This document shows, in pieces, positions 53,259-62,905 of a stretch of 64,000 bases of DNA. Within the stretch, counting starts at the first letter, position 1, and each line of letters opens with the position of its first letter. The position numbers were made by a program, and so were the translations under genes. Under the pieces are notes generated by a model. That model was not told the DNA's origin and ran no database searches. It saw nothing but the letters and a program-made list of their open reading frames with translations. This stretch comes from Zingiber officinale (taxonomy: Eukaryota; Streptophyta; Magnoliopsida; Zingiberales; Zingiberaceae). Where the stretch lies: assembly GCF_018446385.1 (NCBI RefSeq), contig NC_056002.1, positions 28,506,636 through 28,570,635 of the forward strand, given 5' to 3'.

Positions 53259-55567
53259 GTCAGTATACCTATCACTGGGGTATTTCACATAGCTAGTTCA
53301 TTGATTTATTTTTGTTCCTTTAAACTTCATTATGAAAGTTTGTAGCATGTGATACATTCAGAAATTTTATGTGCCAGAATAGTTGATATCATATATTGGT
53401 TCAATTGGATTGTCTTTATATCAGTGTTAATTTCTTGGTAATTAGTTGACTTTATTAGTTATTTTGTTGCAAGTTGTCTTTCAAGTATTTAGTACAATGT
53501 TCACCTTCCACCCTTCTCTTCATACACCTTAGCTATATTTCTTAAGATCGTACAAATTATTTTAAATCACTAGCTGTCAACTTGCTGAAATGGTTCTCCA
53601 CATGTGAGAATTAGAAGCATGCCTTCTTGCAGGAATAATTGATATAAGTCCTTAAGAAATGGTTTTCAATTATTGCTTGAATGCCACATTCTCAAATTAG
53701 AATGTCCATCGCTTGGTAGTGACAGGAGTACATTTATCACCATGGTGCCTTGAGATGGAAAGGATCGACATGGAGACTGGAGTAAACCACCACCATATCA
53801 TTTCCTGATGCAATATAGAATGAGACACAATTGATTGTGTGAAGAAAAATGTTACTGCATCACCATCACAGGGGTTTCTAGAAGTGTTGATTTCTGGCAT
53901 GTCCATCACTTGGTAGTGGTTGTGTTCATGTCCACATGAGACACATTTGATGGCCGGTTGTCCTCAGCCATTTCAGTGATTAAATTGTGATCAGAGTTAT
54001 GCTACCCTCTACCTTGTTCCTTCATTGCGTTGCAGCACTTATGACAATCAGATTATGTGTAGAGTCATGCTCCTCTCTGTTGCGTTTTGACATTATGTTG
54101 CAGCGGTTTTAGCGGTCAAGTTGTGTGCAGAGTTGCATTCCCCTATCTGGTTCCACCAACATTTAATATCATAGCGGTTTTGGAAGTAGGGTTGGGAACA
54201 TAGTTTTGCTAACCACTCTGCTTGATTTTGGAGTTATGTCACTGTGATTTTGGTGGCCAGGGGTTGTTACCGAAAGTTGTGTTCCCATGGGTCTGGCATT
54301 ATGTCAAGTTATATAATGCCATCAATTGCTTCACTCCTCATGTCATAATTTGAAAAAGAGGAGTTAGAAAGCAAGAGAAGAATGACTGCAGAACCTAGAA
54401 CAAGCTGCCCTGCTGATGATAGAAATTGCTGGTCTGGATCCAGAAATTGCACAACCATTTGGATGCATTCCGAAGCTCTACAGCGAAGGTCTATTTTACA
54501 GATCATCTTGCATTTGATTGGAGTTTCCATAGTCTGAAATCTCGTGCCTTCTAGGTCCTAAATCTCATACCATACCGGCTGAAACGTTGAAACTTATCCT
54601 AAATGTTGATACCTTCTACTTCTCCTAGCTATCAAAAATTGTACTTGCTCCCATTTTCCCTGCCATCTACACTAGCATTTGACTCAGCTCTCAAGCAGCT
54701 TAATCTCCTCTGCACCATCTCTTGTGCCCACCACCCTTGTGGTCATTGATTTCATCTTTAACGCCTTATGTCAACTATGGAAGAAGCTCGCATCATGGGT
54801 AGTGAAATAAAGGAGGAAAGAAAAATGAAGAGAATAATGTAATGCTTGGCCAATTGTTCCCATGGGACAGGTGAAGAAGATTGTAAAGCTGGATCAAGAG
54901 ATTCGTAAGGTGAACTAGGAGGCCCTCTGCATCCATTCATGTTTTAGTATGGTGGGGCAGGATACCAACTCCTTTTGTTGGTTGTTCACTGGGTTTCACC
55001 CCTAACATTATACAAGCAAAATGGCTATTGTTTTCCTCTTACATATCAAGAATATGCCTCCAAAAGATTATTTGTCATAAAACTAAATGCAAATCAAAAC
55101 TGGAAAGAACATCCAGTCCGCTGCAAAAGAGTTTGATTAACGGATATAACATGATTGTAGGGTGTAGATTTTTCACAGAGGCAACTACCAAAACCCATCT
55201 ACAGATCGATATTCAATTTGGTATTTGATCGGATGTGGGTCAATGTAGTTACATTAGTTAAATTGCTCAACTAGTATCCACAGTTTTAGATATGTAAACA
55301 CTTTAAAATCAACCTACATTAATCATATATTATTGTAGTTTATGAACTGATTACTTGCTAATAAAACGAACTGCCATGAAAATTTGCAACAATTAGTTTG
55401 AACCCATAGAATCTATCTTAATCCATCCATTCTCAATTTTTAAGGTGTTGGATCCTAGTGCCGACTTAGTTCAATGTTGATTGCCAAATTTTGTAGTGCA
55501 GCTCTTAAATGTCTTAAAGTTTATCAGAGATGACTACTTAGCACCATTAAAGCAAGTTGTCTTCATG
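53259..55567 (+). other. WAV2-like intron 6, proximal part
   Basis: Unique-looking intron sequence with a degenerate repeat at about 53940-54300. No further WAV2 exon was found; open frames (53697-53909, 54309-54530, 54758-54940) lack domain features. Confidence 0.55.
53940..54300. repeat. Degenerate tandem repeat, unit about 85 bp
   Basis: Four or so units, each with a version of GTTGCAGCGGTTTTAGCGGT followed by CAAGTTGTGTGCAGAGTT and a CATGCTCCCCTCT-like stretch. Confidence 0.6.
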
Positions 55568-55769
55568 AAGTAAAAGGTGATTTTGCTTACCCTGAGCGTC
55601 CCTCATCGCCGGTCTCATAGCGAGATGAAGGGAGGTAAACATGTACCGAGCGGCCTCCTAGGTGGGAGGGCATTTAATCCTTAGGGGAATGAATCCCACG
55701 GGAATCAACCCTTGCCCAATGAAGCAACTCTGCCACCTGAGTACCAACTCGGCTACACCATGGGGGCAA
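55568..55769 (-). mobile_element. tRNA-derived SINE with 15-16-bp TSD
   Basis: On the minus strand: A box within GTGTAGCCGAGTTGG (about 55758-55744), B box GGTTGATTCC (55710-55701), then a SINE body. Flanks CAAGTTGTCTTCATG (55553-55567) and CAAGTTGTCTTACATG (55770-55785) match except for one inserted base. About 200 bp. Confidence 0.88.
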
Positions 55770-56396
55770 CAAGTTGTCTTACATGTCTTTATGTCTGGTT
55801 CGCTTGAATCTAATAGTTGTCCATCCAGATGATAATAATAAGCATGCCTTAATTCCAATAAATATTTGCTTACCTATTTTAGTATTCCTATCAAATTAAA
55901 TATTAGTAAGATTACCCTCACTGGTAGTTAGAATTTCGACATCAACGTGTCTTGTTGAAGATTCATCTTGTCCAGGCTTCAGGTTCATTTCCTGCTTCAA
56001 TAGGATGAGTTCAACATTAAGGACTCTTAGTGCATAAGGCTTGCAGTGCAGTTTTTATGATTCGAGCACAAAATATATTCCCATGCTTTGCACCTTTGTT
56101 ACCCATGTAGCAGAAGAGGAAGCTTATCTGTTGACGAGTTTGGATTTTTTTTCCCCGGTATGTGGTTGATGTGTTTTATCATATGGAAGGTGCCTCTAAA
56201 TTCATATATATATATGTCTAGTAGACAGATTGATTATTTGATGATTCTAGCTAGAGATGACTTTTCTTCTTCTTGATAAAAAGCTTGTAACTACTGGTGT
56301 TATCCTCATGCGATTAACTTTGGCCAATATTCATTATGGATTAGTACTCTTTTGAGACTTTTTAGAAATTGGATTTTGTCTCTATTTATTGTAGAA

Positions 56397-56515
56397 GGGG
56401 AGCCTTGACGCAATGATAAAGTTGTCGTGTGACCTAGTGGTCATGGGTTTGAATCTTAGAAATAACCTATTGCAAAGTAGGTAAGACTGCATACAATAGA
56501 CCGACTATTTCAGAG
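56397..56515 (+). mobile_element. Au-like SINE, 3'-degraded
   Basis: GGGGAGCCTTGACGCAATGA, then GTGACCTAGTGGTCATGGG, the B box GGTTTGAATCT (56446-56456) and AAGACTGCATACAATAGACC match the order of the widespread plant Au SINE. The 3' part is diverged and no TSD was found. It lies about 80 bp upstream of the copia insertion. Confidence 0.8.
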
Positions 56516-56593
56516 AATGAGGTTCCTTAAGTAGGACCATGGTATCGGTTGACAGGATCCAATCATAGCATTCCAGTCATTGACTAATATTGT

Positions 56594-56721
56594 TGTTAGA
56601 ATAATTATATGTTAGAATAATTATAGGGTTTTTTTTTGTCTTTTGGTTCATATCTTCTTTCCTATATAAAGGCCTTACTTGTGGTTCCTAAGATGCGAGA
56701 TTTTAGGTTTTGCTTTGAACA
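56594..56721 (+). repeat. 5' LTR with 16-bp terminal duplication
   Basis: TGTTAGAATAATTATA occurs twice in a row (56594-56609 and 56610-56625). The TSD adjoins the first copy, so the duplication is part of this LTR. TATATAAAGG box near 56665. Ends ACA, directly followed by the primer binding site. Confidence 0.9.
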
Positions 56722-56734
56722 TGGTATCAGAGCC
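56722..56734 (+). other. Primer binding site
   Basis: TGGTATCAGAGCC immediately after the 5' LTR, complementary to the 3' part of initiator tRNA-Met, as usual in Ty1/copia. Confidence 0.9.
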
Positions 56735-57012
56735 AAGTTAAAACCCTAATTTCTTTCCCCTCCGAATCTGCTGCGCCGTTATCCTCCTGCTCCCCGTCGC
56801 GATTGTCCTTTTCGTGCTCGAACGCCTCACGTTCGCTGCGCTCTTCTTCCTTGGCGTCGCTCGAGCAGATCTTCCTACCCAGTCGGAAACGAGTTATCCC
56901 CGCGCCGTCTGCCTCCCCGCGTCATCTGCCTCTTCCCCATCCAGGAGAGTTTGCGCCGCGTCTCTCTTCCGCGAGTTCTCCAGCGGCACTATCGGCTTCT
57001 CCACTCGTTTCT

Positions 57013-57250
57013 TTTCTTCCTCTGCCCTATCGAGGTCGCCATGTCTTCCACACCGGAGGCTCCAGCGGGATCGGCCTCGCCCTAGCCTGCTAGGCCGCTG
57101 TCGAGGGTGCCCGCGTCTCCATCCTCGCCCGGAGTGCTGCCCACCTCCAGGAGGCCCGCGACGGCAGCCGCCTCGCTATTGGCGTCGAGGCCGCACCTGT
57201 TGGTTCTTCTGCCCTAGCTTCCCGCGGATCCTTCGACGTTGTTGCAAAAT
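57013..57250 (+). pseudogene. Captured fragment of a 3-ketodihydrosphingosine reductase (KDSR/TSC10-type) gene
   Basis: Translation reads GRHVFHTGGSSGIGLALA, a stop at 57091-57093, then AAVEGARVSILARSAAHLQE and ARDGSRLAIGVEA. This is the N-terminal NAD(P)H-binding segment of the short-chain dehydrogenase that makes dihydrosphingosine at the ER, with the TGGSSGIG dinucleotide loop at 57052-57075. About 75 residues of a roughly 320-residue enzyme. It is GC-rich like a plant 5' exon and is in sense with the retrotransposon. One stop, an Ile-to-His change before TGG and gaps after 57190 show it is not functional. It ends abruptly at 57250, where an antisense protease fragment begins. Confidence 0.8.
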
Positions 57251-57442
57251 CTTGAGTTGGATGACTAGAACATTTGGTGCTTGATGTATGAACATCTGCT
57301 TCTTTGCTACTGAGAGTTTCTTACAATTGCTGCAGCTATATTTATTGTTGCCATCCAATTCTTCTGGCTAAAAAAAGAAAAATCGAGCAAGAGCATCCTT
57401 CAAGGAGTTGTTGTGGAAAACATCGAGACAGATATCCTTCGC
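57251..57442 (-). pseudogene. Captured antisense fragment of a ubiquitin-specific protease (UBP/USP) gene
   Basis: The minus strand reads DICLDVFHNNSLKDALARFF, a stop, then PEELDGNNKYSCSNCKK and LSVAKKQMFIHQAPNVLVIQ with LK at the end. This is the middle of the peptidase C19 domain: the LDGxNKYxCxxCKK zinc-ribbon half and the APNVLVIQLK strand that precedes RF in intact enzymes. The catalytic Cys and His boxes are not included. A T-rich TTTCTTTTTTTAG before CCAGAAG may be an intron 3' end kept from the donor gene. Lies opposite in direction to the retrotransposon and abuts the reductase fragment. Confidence 0.8.
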
Positions 57443-57516
57443 CTCTGCCGCTGTTGCTTCTGTCACTAGCAGCCAACAATAAATCTATTCCAGCAGTCCG
57501 GTTCACAGTTCTATTC

Positions 57517-58430
57517 ATGGCTACATCTGGCGCCCCAAAGCCAGATACCTCAATTTTTACCAACCATATCACTGCACCTCTTTCTTCCGAGCAGTTGGAT
57601 GGTAAAAATTATATCTCTTGGGCATCTCACATTGAGCTTTGACTTGTTGAACAGGGTTATGAGACACATCTCACTCAAACTGAAGAAGATGTTCAAGTTG
57701 TTGATCGTCCTCTGTGGAAGAAGGTTGACGCTCAATTGTGTTGTATTATCCGAGCCACCGTCCATCCATCTCTTAGGAATGTCTTTCGTACTCACAAAAC
57801 CTGCAAAGCTGTTTGGACACAAGCTCAACAACTCTTTACAAACACCTCTAGGCGACTCTATCAAGTTTGTGAAGATCTCATGACCATCCTCAGCGCCCAT
57901 CAGATTAAGGATTCAATGTCAATTTATCTGGGCTCAGTCTCTAGCCTTCTTTGTGACTTCAATGAACTGCTCCCACTTGCGGCCAATCCTGTTGAAGAGC
58001 TTGAAAATCGGAAGAAATTTTTTGTCTCTGGCTTTATATGGTTTGCCCATAAATTATTCACATGTCCGTGACCAGATCCTGGGCAACCCCATAGAAGCTA
58101 CCATGGACAATACCTGGGCGACTCTTCTCCGTGTCCCGGCCAAAGTCTTGACGATGCCTTCTTCTGTTCCTGTCAACTCGTTATCTTTGGTCTCTTAACA
58201 CAAAGGACCTCCATCTCACAAAGGTGGCAAAGGACGTCCTTGGTGTGATCACTGCCACCGACCGGGACACACGATTGATAAGTGCTGGAGTCTACATGGT
58301 CGTCCTCCTCGTGCTACTCAGATCGTTCAGAGTTCTGTTGCTTCTTCAGCTGCCACTTCACAGTTAACGCCGGATTCAACTTCAATACCTTCCTATACTG
58401 ACTTTCTGAAATGGTTTGAGGATCGTTAGA
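57517..58430 (+). pseudogene. Copia gag with zinc knuckle
   Basis: Starts MATSGAPKPDTSIFTNHITA, with LDGKNYISWASHIEL and a stop at 57640-57642. It continues LVEQGYETHLTQTEEDVQVV through KAVWTQAQQLFTN, the copia gag domain. A frameshift lies in a T run near 58017. The knuckle CDHCHRPGHTIDKC (near 58237-58278) is an intact CCHC set. Stops also at 58196-58198 and 58428-58430. Confidence 0.88.
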
Positions 58431-58489
58431 CTTCTGGTTCCACTGCTACCATCGCACACGCTGGTACTTCCTTTGCTGGCATATCTCGT

Positions 58490-58880
58490 TCTTCGGGTCC
58501 TTGGGTTCTTGATTCTGGGGCCACCGATCATATCGTTGGTAATAAATCCTTATTTTCCTCCCTCACTATTTCTGGTAATTTGCTAATAGTCACCATGGCC
58601 AATGGTTCCCAAACTCAATCCCAGGGTATTGGCATTGTTCATCCTTCTTCATCTCTTTCCATTCATAATGTTCTTTATGTTCCCGGTGCTCCCTTTAATT
58701 TATTATCAATAAGTCAACTTACTCGATCTCTTGATTGTATCATTTCTTTTATTAATACATCTGTTTCCTTACAGGACCGGAGTACGGGGAGGATGATTGG
58801 CTTCGGATGTGAATCTCATGGCTTATATCGGCTTCAACAACCCTCTTTTGTTGGTTCGGCGGCGACATCTCCACTACTTA
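58490..58880 (+). pseudogene. Copia aspartic protease
   Basis: GPWVLDSGATDHIVGN with the catalytic Asp at 58511-58513 and the usual flanking VLYVPGAPFNLLSISQLT. This section is open and its key residues are intact. Confidence 0.88.
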
Positions 58881-59790
58881 TTCATGCTCAGTTGGGACAT
58901 CCAGGTCTTAATAAGTTAAAACAGTTACATCCTAGTCTTTCTCACTTAGAGTCTTTATCTTGTGAGTCCTATCAATTAGGTAAGCATGTTCGTAGTTCTT
59001 TTTTTCCTCGTATTGAGAATCGGGCTATGTCTCCTTTTGCTTTGGTTCATTTTGATGTTTGGGGTCCGAGTCGTGTTTCTTCTATAATGGGGTCAAGGTA
59101 TTTTGTTACTTTTATAGACGATTTTTCCCGTTGTACATGGTTATATCTAATGAAGGATCGTTCAGAATTGTTTTCTATTTTTGAATCCTTTTTTCTAGAA
59201 ATAAAAACACAATTTGGTACTTCCCTTCGAACTTTGCAAAGTGATAATGCATGCGAGTATTTAGCTACTCAATTTCGTACCTTCTTGACATCTCATGGTG
59301 TGTTGCATCGCACGTCTTGCCCTCATACCCCTTAACAGAATGAGGTTGTAGAACGCAAGAATCGTCATCTCCTTGAGATCACTCGGACTCTTCTTCTCCA
59401 TTCTCATGCCCCACATCAGTTTTGGGGTGATGCCGTACTTACTGCCTGCTATCTCATCAATCGCATGCCTTCATCCACTCTCCAGGGTAAAATACCTCAT
59501 CGGGTACTTTATCCGCATCAGCCTCTTCATCCTCTACCACCTCGGGTCTTTGGTTCTATATGTTTTGCTCATGCTCTTGATCTCGGCATTGACAAACTCT
59601 CTCCCCGGTCTCATAAGTGTGCCTTTCTTGGGTACCCACGGTCTCAGAAAGGGAACAAGTGTTATTCCCCTACTCTTCGTCGGTACTTCATCTTTGCTGA
59701 TGTCACATTGAGTCAGTTTCTTTTTTTGGTCCCTCCGCTTCACAGGCCGAGGTTTCTCACTCTCCACCTGCACTAGTAACTATCTTTTGT
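58880..59790 (+). pseudogene. Copia integrase
   Basis: Zinc-binding HAQLGHPGLNKL leads to a core with Asp in HFDVWGP (59054), Asp in QSDNACEY (59243) and Glu in VVERKN (59351), giving a D-35-E spacing. TAA at 59333-59335 replaces a Gln codon in the usual HTPQQNGVVE stretch. The reading continues to ITRTLLLHSHAPHQFWGDAV and GYPRSQKG. Confidence 0.9.
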
Positions 59791-60053
59791 CCTTCGGAGG
59801 CGCCTCTATCATCTCCAGCCTCGTCTCCTCCTTTGCAGGTTTATCAGCGTCGTCCTCGTTCTGCTTTGCCGCCGACCAACACTGACATTGCCGTGGACAC
59901 ATCTTTGGAGCCAAGTCCTTCGCCGTTTCCTCCGATCCCATCTCCTGACTCTGATGTTCCTATTGCACTTCGGAAGGGTATGCGTTCCACTCGTAATCCT
60001 TCTCCTCACTATGTTTCTTTGAGCTATCATCGTCTTTCTCCATCCTATTATTA

Positions 60054-60930
60054 TTGTCTGTTTCTCTTCCAAAGACTGCAGGTGATGCCTTTGCCCATCC
60101 AGGATGGAAACAGGCTATGCTTGATGAAATGAGTGCCTTACAGAGCAGTGAGACTTGGGACCTCATTCCTCTACCTCCTGGGAAGTCAGTGGTTGGTTGT
60201 CGATGGGTGTTTACGGTGAAAGTTGGTGTAGATGGCACGGTTGATCGGCTTAAGGCTCGTCTTGTTGCTAAAGGCTATACTCAGGTATTTGAATTGGATT
60301 ATGGAGACACCTTTTCTCCTGTTGCCAAGATGTCTTCTGTGCGTCTTTTCCTGTCTATTGCTGCAATTCGCCATTGGCCCCTTCATCAATTGGACATCAA
60401 AAATGCATTCTTACATGGTGACCTGCTCGAGGAAGTTTACATGGAGCAACCTCCGTGTTTTGTTGCTCAGGGGGAGTCTTCTGATCTTGTATGTCGCTTG
60501 CGAAAATCTTTATATGGTCTCAAGCAGTCACCCAGAGCATGGTTCAGTAGATTTAGTACCGTAATTCAACAGTTTGACATGACTCGAAGCGAGGCTGATC
60601 ATTCTGTATTTTATCGCCACTCATCTACTGGTTGCATCTATGTAGTGATTTATGTTGATGATATTGTCATCACAGTAATGATCATCTTGAGATTTCACAA
60701 GTAAAACAACATCTTTTCAAACATTTTCAAACAAAGGATCTCGGCAAACTCAAATATTTCTTAGGGATAGAAGTGACACAGTCTAAAGATGGGATCATTA
60801 TATCCCAAAGGAAGTATGCAATGGATATTCTGGAAGAAACAGGAATGTTAAACTCAAAGACAGTCGACAATCCCATGGATCTTAATGTCAAGCTCCTGCC
60901 AAATCAGGGGGAGCCTCTTTCAGATCCTGA
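60054..60930 (+). pseudogene. Copia reverse transcriptase
   Basis: HPGWKQAMLDEMSALQSSET, GCRWVFTVKVGVDGTVDRLK, HQLDIKNAFLHGDLLEEVYM and the catalytic YVDD (60651-60662) are all intact. One base appears lost just after, near 60674, and the frame then continues in another phase as HLFKHFQTKDLGKLKYFLGI. Confidence 0.9.
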
Positions 60931-60939
60931 AAGGTACAG

Positions 60940-61604
60940 GTGATTGGTAGGGAAACTAAGCTACCTTACTGTCACTCGTCCGAATATCTCATTTGCAGTA
61001 AGTGTAGTAAGTCAGTTTCTTAGCTCTCCGTGCAAAGAACATTGGGATGCCGTGACTCGTATTATTCGATATATCAGGGGTGCACCAGGAAAGAGTCTTC
61101 TATACGAAGACAAAGGACATACTCAAGTCGTGGGGTATTCTGATGCAGATTGGGCAGGATCTCCCTCTGATAGAAGATCTACTTCTGGATTTTGTATATT
61201 CGTCGGAGGTAACCTTGTTTCTTGGAAAAACAAAAAATAGAATGTTGTGGCAAGATCCAGTGCAGAAGCAGAATATCGAGCTATGACTATTGCCAGTCAA
61301 GAACTTATATGGTTAAAACAGTTGCTTCAGGAACTAAGGTTTGGAGAGGTTATACAAATGTCACTCATATGTGACAACCAGGCCGTTATGCATATTGCCT
61401 CAAATCCAGTCTTCCATGAGAGGACAAAGCATATTGAAGTTGACTGTCACTCTGTTAGAGAGAGTCATATCTGGAGAAATATCTACTAGCTTTGTCAACT
61501 CATATGATCAGCTAGCAGATATATTCACTAAGTCACTTAGAGGTCTCCGAATTGACTACATATGTAACAAGCTTGGTGCATATGATCTATATTCTCAAGC
61601 TTGA
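60940..61604 (+). pseudogene. Copia RNase H
   Basis: KLSYLTVTRPNISFAVSVVS, VVGYSDADWAGSPSDRRSTS, a stop at 61238-61240, SSAEAEYRAMTIASQELIWL and [21 protein letters not shown] frameshift near 61463 leads to [20 protein letters not shown]. Active-site Asp and Glu positions are kept. It closely matches the fragment at 17924-18202. Confidence 0.9.
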
Positions 61605-61611
61605 GGGGGAA

Positions 61612-61723
61612 TGTTAGAATAATTATAGGGGTATTTTTTATCTTTTGGTTCATATCTTCTTTCCTATATAAAGGCCTAACTCATGGTTTCTAAGATGCGA
61701 GATTTTAGGTTTTGCTTTGAACA
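61612..61723 (+). repeat. 3' LTR
   Basis: 112 bp, TGTTAGAATAATTATAGGGG to TTTGCTTTGAACA. Lacks the 16-bp duplication of the 5' LTR. Preceded by the polypurine tract. Confidence 0.93.
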
Positions 61724-62905
61724 ATTGTTACTGTATCATCATAAGTAAATGCCACTAAGCTGCCTATGCCGTCTTGATTTTGGTGGTACTAACCAAGATG
61801 GTCTGTGTCTGCCTCTACGATAGATCTGACAATGCTAGGAAGATTCTCCACTCATCCTTTGATTACGTCTGGTGACCACAAAAAAAAAAAAATACTAAAA
61901 GAGAGGGAGGAGAAGAGGAGATGCACCAATCAATGATATTGGTCAAGACGGGGAGGTTCTCTTTGGATGACTTATCCTTTGATTTCTACAGGTCACAGGG
62001 AGGAGATAAAACACATAAGAGAACAACATAAGAGAGGGAGGGAAGAGATGTACTGGAGCATTAGCAGTAAGTAAAGAGAAGTGATGACAAAGTCGAGAAA
62101 TAATATGTTTCCATATTTTGTACCTATACCATATCAAATTTCTAATGTGCTAGTTTGAGTACGACTTTTCATGGTTAGCCAAAAATGTATTTATATGTGA
62201 TGAAATCAATGTGATTTACATATTCAATTGGAACATGTATAGGTATAAGTTTGTTTGCATATTCAGTACAAGTCTGTTATCAACTGTAAGGATATCATTT
62301 CTATGTGCATTTTCTTTTTTCTATTCATGATAGGGGTAAATTATTTTTATTTATAATCTATGTTAAGCTCTCAATAATCTTACTTAGATCATATATTTAT
62401 GAATATAAGTTATTATGCATATAATCACATATAATATTTGCATTATGAACTATGCAGCAGTTCCATGGCGTGTCTTCTCTATATGCTTTTCAAAGGTTCG
62501 GTTCCATGGATTTGTGTTTTAGGAAAGTAGTGTACCCTCTGAACGATCTCATGTGTTTGCTATAACTCTGGCCATCAACATAAACTTCATAGTCAAAACA
62601 ATGATATCCATCGAAAGGCCTAAAGTCCAATCAAGTAATTATTGTCAGCCTCCAGTACTATAACACATCTAAATCATATTAGAAACCTCTGTCACGTTAA
62701 CCATCTAATCTCAAGAGGGAATATGGTACTGATCTAAAAGTCTCCACATTGATTACCATCACTCTAGAAAATGTTTACTTTTGATGTTTAAACTTCATCA
62801 TCGTCATGCTGTGGGACTATTTAGAAGTCTTCAAGGATACTATCCCTGCATTAGCATGCCACACTTGATATATAAACATTTTTTTAAAATTCTAGTTTCA
62901 TTTTT
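61724..62905 (+). other. WAV2-like intron 6, between copia and hAT element
   Basis: AT-rich sequence with no recognisable gene, exon or transposon end. Confidence 0.5.

Larger units (their letters stand above)
56594..61723 (+). mobile_element. Complete but mutated Ty1/copia retrotransposon with host-gene fragments in its leader
   Basis: 5130 bp flanked by the TSD ATTGT (56589-56593 and 61724-61728). Short LTRs: 56594-56721 (128 bp) and 61612-61723 (112 bp). Primer binding site at 56722-56734, polypurine tract TTGAGGGGGAA at 61601-61611. Internal order: leader with captured fragments, gag, protease, integrase, RT, RNase H. At least six stops (57640, 58196, 58428, 59333, 60940, 61238) and frameshifts (about 58017, 60040, 60674, 61463) make it non-autonomous. 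Seven differences over the 112 aligned LTR bases point to an insertion that is not recent. It lies in the WAV2-like intron 6 in the same direction as the gene. Confidence 0.95.

Noticed and set aside
56397..56456. Possible tRNA gene at GGGGAGCCTTG
   Set aside because: Matches the Au SINE head in order; no acceptor stem closes.
60186..60389. Minus-strand open frame over the copia RT
   Set aside because: Shadow of the reverse transcriptase reading.
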